The position numbers were made by a program, and so were the translations under genes. Positions 59,890 to 64,000 of a stretch of DNA of 64,000 bases are shown piece by piece. The notes under the pieces are model-generated. The model was given only the letters and a program-made list of their open reading frames with translations, did not search any database and was not told the DNA's origin. Every line of letters starts with the position of its first letter. The stretch's first letter is position 1. The stretch lies in NCBI RefSeq assembly GCF_900108335.1, contig NZ_FNVT01000008.1:372001-436000 (forward strand). Direction: 5' to 3'. Source of the stretch: Nonomuraea solani. GTDB lineage: Bacteria > Actinomycetota > Actinomycetes > Streptosporangiales > Streptosporangiaceae.

Positions 59890-60894
59890 CTACGTGGTGG
59901 AGAAGGCGGCGTCGAAGGCGGTGGTGGGTGGGGTGATGGAGTTGAGCTTGCGGATGTAGCCCAGGGCCTCCTTGGCCCCGTCGAGGCGGTCCATGCCCGC
60001 GTCCTCCCACTCGATCGAGATCGGACCTTCGTACCCGATCGAGTTCAGCGCCCGGAAGCAGTCTTCCCAGGGCACGTCGCCGCGCCCGGTCGAGACGAAG
60101 TCCCAGCCCCGCCGCATGTCCGCCCACGGCAGGTGCGACGACAGGCGGCCCTTGCGGCCGTCGCCGACGCGGACGCGGGTGTCCTTGCAGTCGACGTGGT
60201 AGATGCGGTCCTTGAAGTCCAGGATGAACGCCACCGGGTCCAGGTCCTGCCAGACCATGTGGGACGGGTCCCAGTTGAGGCCGAACGCGGGCCGGTGGCC
60301 GATGGCCTCCAGGGTGCGCACGGTCGTGTGGTAGTCGTAGGCGATCTCGCTCGGGTGGATCTCGTGGGCGAAGCGGACGCCGACCTCGTCGAAGACGTCG
60401 AGGATCGGGTTCCACCGGTCCGCGAAGTCCTGGTAGCCGGCCTCCACCATCGAGGCGGGCACCGGCGGGAACATGGCCACCGTGTGCCAGATCGACGAGC
60501 CCGTGAAGCCCACCACGGTGTCCACGCCCAGCAGGGCCGCGGCGCGGGCGGTGTTCTTCATGTCCTCGGCGGCCGCCTGGCGTACCGACTCGGGGTCGCC
60601 CGAGCCCCAGATGCGGGCCGGGAGGATGGCCTTGTGGCGCTCGTCGATCGGGTGGTCACAGACCGCCTGGCCGACGAGGTGGTTGGAGATGGTCCACACC
60701 TTCAGGCCGTGTTTGTCGAGCTGGGCGCGCTTCTGATCCACGTAGGACGGATCCGCCACCGCCTGGGCGACGTCGAAGTGGTCGCCCGAGCAGGCGATCT
60801 CCAGGCCGTCGTAGCCCCATTCGGCCGCCAGCCGGCAGACCTCCTCGAAGGGCAGGTCCGCCCACTGTCCCGTGAACAGCGTGACCGGTCGCAT
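59890..60894 (-). CDS. Xylose-isomerase-like TIM-barrel protein (sugar phosphate isomerase/epimerase)
   Basis: A 334-residue AP_endonuc_2-type barrel: FTGQWADLPFEEVCRLAAEW, GYDGLEIACSGDHFD, metal-binding EIHPSEIAYDYHTT, GLNWDPSHMVWQ, HVDCKDTR and SIEWEDAGMD. Overlaps the oxidoreductase stop (TGATG). In such operons it isomerises or epimerises an oxidised sugar or inositol. Last gene of the operon; substrate unknown. Confidence 0.88.
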   Translation of the reverse strand: MRPVTLFTGQWADLPFEEVCRLAAEWGYDGLEIACSGDHFDVAQAVADPSYVDQKRAQLDKHGLKVWTISNHLVGQAVCDHPIDERHKAILPARIWGSGDPESVRQAAAEDMKNTARAAALLGVDTVVGFTGSSIWHTVAMFPPVPASMVEAGYQDFADRWNPILDVFDEVGVRFAHEIHPSEIAYDYHTTVRTLEAIGHRPAFGLNWDPSHMVWQDLDPVAFILDFKDRIYHVDCKDTRVRVGDGRKGRLSSHLPWADMRRGWDFVSTGRGDVPWEDCFRALNSIGYEGPISIEWEDAGMDRLDGAKEALGYIRKLNSITPPTTAFDAAFSTT

Positions 60895-62045
60895 CAGTCC
60901 TCCACGTTCGTGTAGCGGCTGCCCTCAGCCGCGCTGCGCTCGACCGCCTCCAGCACCCGCTGCACGCGCAGCCCGTCGGCGAACGACGGCGTGGGGTCGG
61001 CTCCGGTGGCGACCGCTTCCAGGAAGTCCCTGATCTCGTGGGTGAAGGTGTGCTCGTAGCCGAGACCGTGGCCGGGTGGCCACCAGGCGCCGACGTACGG
61101 GTGGTCGGGTTCGGTGACCAGGATCCGCTCGAATCCGCCGCCGTTGGCGCTGAACCACAGTTCGTTCATGGCCTCGAAGTCGAACGCCAGGCTGCCGAGC
61201 GAGCCGTTGATCTCGATGCGCATCGCGTTCTTGCGCCCGTTGGCGAACCGGGTGGCCTCGAACGAGGCCACCGCGCCGCCCGACAGCCGGCCGATGAACA
61301 GCGCCGCGTCGTCGACGGTGACGGTGCCCTTCTCGGCGGACGCGGTCGCGCCCAGGCCGGCCGACTCGGACGCCAGCGGACGTTCCTTGATGAACGTCTC
61401 GGTCAGCGCCGAGACGCCCACCACGTTCTGCCCGGTGACGAACTGGGCGGCGTCCACGATGTGCGAGCCGATGTCGCCGAGCGCGCCGGCTCCGGCCTTG
61501 TCCTTCTGCAGCCGCCAGACCAGCGGGAACTCGGGGTCGACGATCCAGTCCTGCAGGTACTGCGCGCGTACGTGCCGGATCTCACCGAGTCGTCCCTCTT
61601 CGACGTACCGGCGGGCGAGCGCAATCGCGGGCACCCGCCGGTAGTTGAAGGCCACCATGCTCTTGCCCGGCGCCGCCGCCGCGGCCGCCACCATGGCCTG
61701 AGCCTCGGCGACGGTGTTGGCCAGCGGTTTCTCGCAGAGCACATGTTTGCCGGCCTGCAGCGCGGCGATGGCGATCTCGGCGTGGGAGTCGCCAGGCGTG
61801 CAGATGTCGACGATCTGCACGTCGTCACGCTTGACCAGCTCTCTCCAGTCCGTCTCGATATCGGCCCAGCCGAGCTGCGCGGCGGCGGCTTCGGTACGCT
61901 CCTTCGACCTGCCGGAGAGCACCGCCATCCGCGGTGTCACCGGCAGGTCGAAGAAGGCCCCCACGCTCCGCCAGGCTTGGGAGTGGACACGGCCCATGAA
62001 GGCGTAGCCGACCATGCCCACGCCGATGGTGGTTCTGTCTGACAT
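60894..62045 (-). CDS. Gfo/Idh/MocA-family oxidoreductase
   Basis: A 383-residue NAD(P)-dependent dehydrogenase: N-terminal fold GVGMVGYAFMGRVHSQAWRS, VDICTPGDSHAEIAIAALQA, catalytic-type EKPLANTVAEAQAM, and C-terminal beta-sheet domain (GGAVASFEATRFANGRKNAM). It sits 18 bases after the binding-protein gene and overlaps the barrel gene, so it likely oxidises the imported polyol or sugar. Confidence 0.9.
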   Translation of the reverse strand: MSDRTTIGVGMVGYAFMGRVHSQAWRSVGAFFDLPVTPRMAVLSGRSKERTEAAAAQLGWADIETDWRELVKRDDVQIVDICTPGDSHAEIAIAALQAGKHVLCEKPLANTVAEAQAMVAAAAAAPGKSMVAFNYRRVPAIALARRYVEEGRLGEIRHVRAQYLQDWIVDPEFPLVWRLQKDKAGAGALGDIGSHIVDAAQFVTGQNVVGVSALTETFIKERPLASESAGLGATASAEKGTVTVDDAALFIGRLSGGAVASFEATRFANGRKNAMRIEINGSLGSLAFDFEAMNELWFSANGGGFERILVTEPDHPYVGAWWPPGHGLGYEHTFTHEIRDFLEAVATGADPTPSFADGLRVQRVLEAVERSAAEGSRYTNVED

Positions 62046-62062
62046 GCAACCCCCGATCAGGA

Positions 62063-63109
62063 TCAGGATTCGAAGCCGAGCGCCAGGTACTTCTCGACGT
62101 TGTCCTTGGTAATGGTCTCGGACGCGAGCGTGATCGACTGGGGAACCTGGTTTTCCACCAGATCGCTCATGCCCTTCCCCTGTGCTATCAGACGCGCGAG
62201 CTTGATCGCCGAGGAGGCCATGGTCGGGCTGTAGGTGACCGTGGCCTTCAACACCGAGGAGCCGGACTGGATCTCCTTCATCGCGTTCAGCGAACCGGCC
62301 CCGCCGACCATGATGAACTCGGTCCTGCTGGCCTCCTTGATCGCGGCCAGCACGCCGACGCCCTGGTCGTCGTCGTGGTTCCAGAGCGCGTCGATCTTCT
62401 TGTGTGCCTGGAGCAGCGACGTGGCCACCTGGTTGCCGGTCTCGACGGTGAACTTGGCGTCCTGCTTGGCCGTCACGCTGAATCCGTACGTCTTCAGCGC
62501 GTCGGCGAAGCCCTTGCTGCGGTCCTGTGTCAGCGGCAGCGTGGCGATGCCCTGGATCTCGACGATCACCGGGTTCGACACGTCCTTGTCCTTGAGCTGC
62601 TTGCCGATGTAGTGGCCGGCGGCCACGCCCATGCCGTAGTTGTCGCCGCCGATCCAGGTCCGGTACGCCAGCTTGTCGGGGAAGATGCGGTCGAGGTTGA
62701 TGACCGGGATCCCCGCCTGGGTGGCCTGCAGCGCGACCTGGTTGAGCTGCTGACCGTCGTTGGGCAGGATGACCAGCGCGTTCACCTTGGCCGCGATCAG
62801 CGACTCGACCGCGGAGATCTGCTGGTTGATGTCGTTCGTGGGCTCCACGGGCTTGAAATCGACGTCGGTGTACTGCTTCGCGGCGCTTTCGGCGTTCTTG
62901 GCAATGGCCGCGATCCAGCCGTGGTCGGCGGCCGGCGCCGAGAAGCCGATCACGACCTTCGTGCCCGGCTGGTCGTTGCCGCTGGGCGCCGGAGCGGGCG
63001 CCGCGGCCGCGGACGTCGGTGCGGCCGCCGGCTCGTTGCTGGTGCAGCCAGCCGCTAAGAGTACGGCCCCGCCGACGAGGAATCCCCTGCGCGCGACGTT
63101 GTCACTCAT
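62063..63109 (-). CDS. Sugar/polyol ABC transporter binding lipoprotein (Tat-type signal)
   Basis: A 348-residue protein with a twin-arginine signal and lipobox combined (NVARRGFLVGGAVLLAAGC), an Ala/Pro linker, then a ribose-type binding domain (IGFSAPAADHGWIAAIAKNA, NALVILPNDGQQLNQVALQ, ALWNHDDDQGVGVLAAIKEA). ATG overlaps the permease stop. Captures the sugar for the permease; ligand not identifiable. Confidence 0.9.
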   Translation of the reverse strand: MSDNVARRGFLVGGAVLLAAGCTSNEPAAAPTSAAAAPAPAPSGNDQPGTKVVIGFSAPAADHGWIAAIAKNAESAAKQYTDVDFKPVEPTNDINQQISAVESLIAAKVNALVILPNDGQQLNQVALQATQAGIPVINLDRIFPDKLAYRTWIGGDNYGMGVAAGHYIGKQLKDKDVSNPVIVEIQGIATLPLTQDRSKGFADALKTYGFSVTAKQDAKFTVETGNQVATSLLQAHKKIDALWNHDDDQGVGVLAAIKEASRTEFIMVGGAGSLNAMKEIQSGSSVLKATVTYSPTMASSAIKLARLIAQGKGMSDLVENQVPQSITLASETITKDNVEKYLALGFES

Positions 63110-64000
63110 GGTGCTCTCTCCTTCAGGTTCCGCCGCTGGAGAAGGACGGCGACGACGATGATCAGGCCCTTGGCGATCAGCTGGTCGCTGGTGTTGAGCC
63201 CGTTGAGAATGAAGAGGTTGGTGATGAGGGTGAAGATCAGCAGGCCCAGGATCGAGCCCACGATCGTGCCACGCCCCCCGGTGAGGAGCGTGCCGCCGAT
63301 GATCACGGCGGCGATGGCGTCGAGTTCGTACAGGTCGCCGTGGGTGGACGAACCGGTCGTGGTGCGGGCCATGATCAGGACGGCCGCGATGCCGCAGCAC
63401 AGCCCCGACAGCGCGTAGAGCAGCATCGTGTGCTTGCGTACGTCGATGCCGGCCAGCCGGGCCGCCTCGGGGTTGCCGCCGACCGCGTACGTGCGCCGCC
63501 CGAACGTCGTGCGGTTGAGCACGATCCAGCCGAGCACCACGACCAGCGCGAAGATGTAGACCAGCAGCGGGACGCCGAGCAGGCGCGTGGTGGACAGCTC
63601 GACGAGGGAGGAGTTCTCGCTCTGGATGAGCTGCGTCTTGCGGTCGGACATGCGCTGCGCCAGCCCGCGGGCGGCGACGAGCATGGCCAGGGTGGCGATG
63701 AACGGCACCAGCCGCCCGTACGAGATCAGTAACCCGTTGACCAGCCCCGCCCCGGTGCCGACGAGGATCGCGCAGATCACCATCACCACCGGCCCGTACG
63801 ACTGTGTGGCCAGCGTCGTCGCCCAGACCGAGGCCAGCGCCATGACGGCGCCCACCGACAGGTCGATGCCGCCGCCGATGATCACGAACGTGGCCCCGAC
63901 CGTGATCACGCCGATGGTGGCGGCCAGGGACAGGATGCTGACCAGGTTGGAGGCGGTGGCGAAGTTCTCCGGACGGGTGACCAGGCCGACGACGATCAGC
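63106..64000 (-). CDS. Sugar/polyol ABC transporter permease (RbsC type), 5'-truncated by window edge
   Basis: The frame is open to the window end; its start lies beyond it. About 298 residues are visible with helices and BPD_transp_2 motifs (GVITVGATFVIIGGGIDLSV, AVGGNPEAARLAGIDVRKHT, GGTLLTGGRGTIVGSILGLL). It is followed by the binding protein (ATGA overlap). The ATPase gene is presumably upstream, outside the window. Confidence 0.92.
   Translation of the reverse strand, partial: LIVVGLVTRPENFATASNLVSILSLAATIGVITVGATFVIIGGGIDLSVGAVMALASVWATTLATQSYGPVVMVICAILVGTGAGLVNGLLISYGRLVPFIATLAMLVAARGLAQRMSDRKTQLIQSENSSLVELSTTRLLGVPLLVYIFALVVVLGWIVLNRTTFGRRTYAVGGNPEAARLAGIDVRKHTMLLYALSGLCCGIAAVLIMARTTTGSSTHGDLYELDAIAAVIIGGTLLTGGRGTIVGSILGLLIFTLITNLFILNGLNTSDQLIAKGLIIVVAVLLQRRNLKERAP

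Overview
The window comes from a very GC-rich, high-coding-density actinobacterial chromosome. GTG and TTG starts, overlapping stop/start codons, leaderless-looking promoters, ECF sigma factors with SnoaL tails and F420/PPOX-type proteins all point that way. A Streptosporangiales relative (for example Nonomuraea-like) is my guess from gene content only. No tRNA, rRNA, CRISPR array, transposase or integrase was recognised.

Layout: (1) 1-4.4 kb holds three tandem secreted subtilases, the first cut by the window edge, each followed by a hairpin terminator. (2) 4.4-15.3 kb holds a NarL-type two-component pair, a DUF2306 membrane protein, a quinone-oxidoreductase-like MDR, an ATPase of the ATPase_2/DUF234 type divergent from sppA across a perfect 14-bp inverted repeat, a flavin reductase, and a four-gene osmoprotectant (OpuC-type) ABC transporter. 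(3) 15.6-18.4 kb holds a sigma-like protein with a proline-rich linker and a C-terminal membrane anchor, then an ECF41 sigma factor facing an intact ECF41-type promoter and a collapsed carboxymuconolactone-decarboxylase pseudogene. (4) 18.4-28.7 kb is a steroid side-chain degradation locus. An overlapping operon of acyl-CoA ligase, ChsE1, ChsE2, ChsH2, ChsH1 and Ltp2 is colinear with the M. tuberculosis igr operon and divergent from a KstR-like TetR regulator. A SigG-like ECF factor, a FadA5-like thiolase and an MBL hydrolase follow.

(5) 28.7-41.3 kb is carbohydrate catabolism: a FadR-type GntR regulator, a GH51 arabinofuranosidase divergent from a LacI regulator, a LigD-type phosphoesterase fused to a dead ligase domain, a GNAT, and a seven-gene translationally coupled operon whose enzymes fit the non-phosphorylated L-fucose pathway. 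The GntR operator at 28.73 kb recurs at the operon promoter 12 kb away. (6) 41.3-45.1 kb holds two minisatellite blocks flanking a steroid-type P450, with a DUF559 nuclease gene reading through the second block. (7) 45.4-53.3 kb holds gmd divergent from a GT4/methyltransferase/prenyltransferase-like operon, a DUF1702 gene, a methyltransferase, and a PPOX/ferredoxin/Zn-alcohol-dehydrogenase operon. (8) 53.4-59.5 kb holds a DUF6493-like protein, a DoxX/TetR/FAD-monooxygenase module with four near-identical operators, and a DUF1772 gene running into a small secreted Trp/Asp-rich peptide. (9) 59.9-64 kb is a sugar or polyol ABC operon, cut by the window edge.

The strongest unifying observation is a dispersed KstR-type regulon. 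Near-identical 14-bp sites of the form TAGAACNNGTTNCA lie before the thiolase, the P450, the PPOX/ferredoxin/ADH operon and, unexpectedly, between gmd and the GT4 operon. A variant and a core-only copy lie between the igr-like operon and the regulator. The set supplies, in separate transcription units, the P450, ferredoxin, alcohol dehydrogenase, CoA ligase, dehydrogenase, hydratase, aldolase and thiolase steps of sterol side-chain removal.
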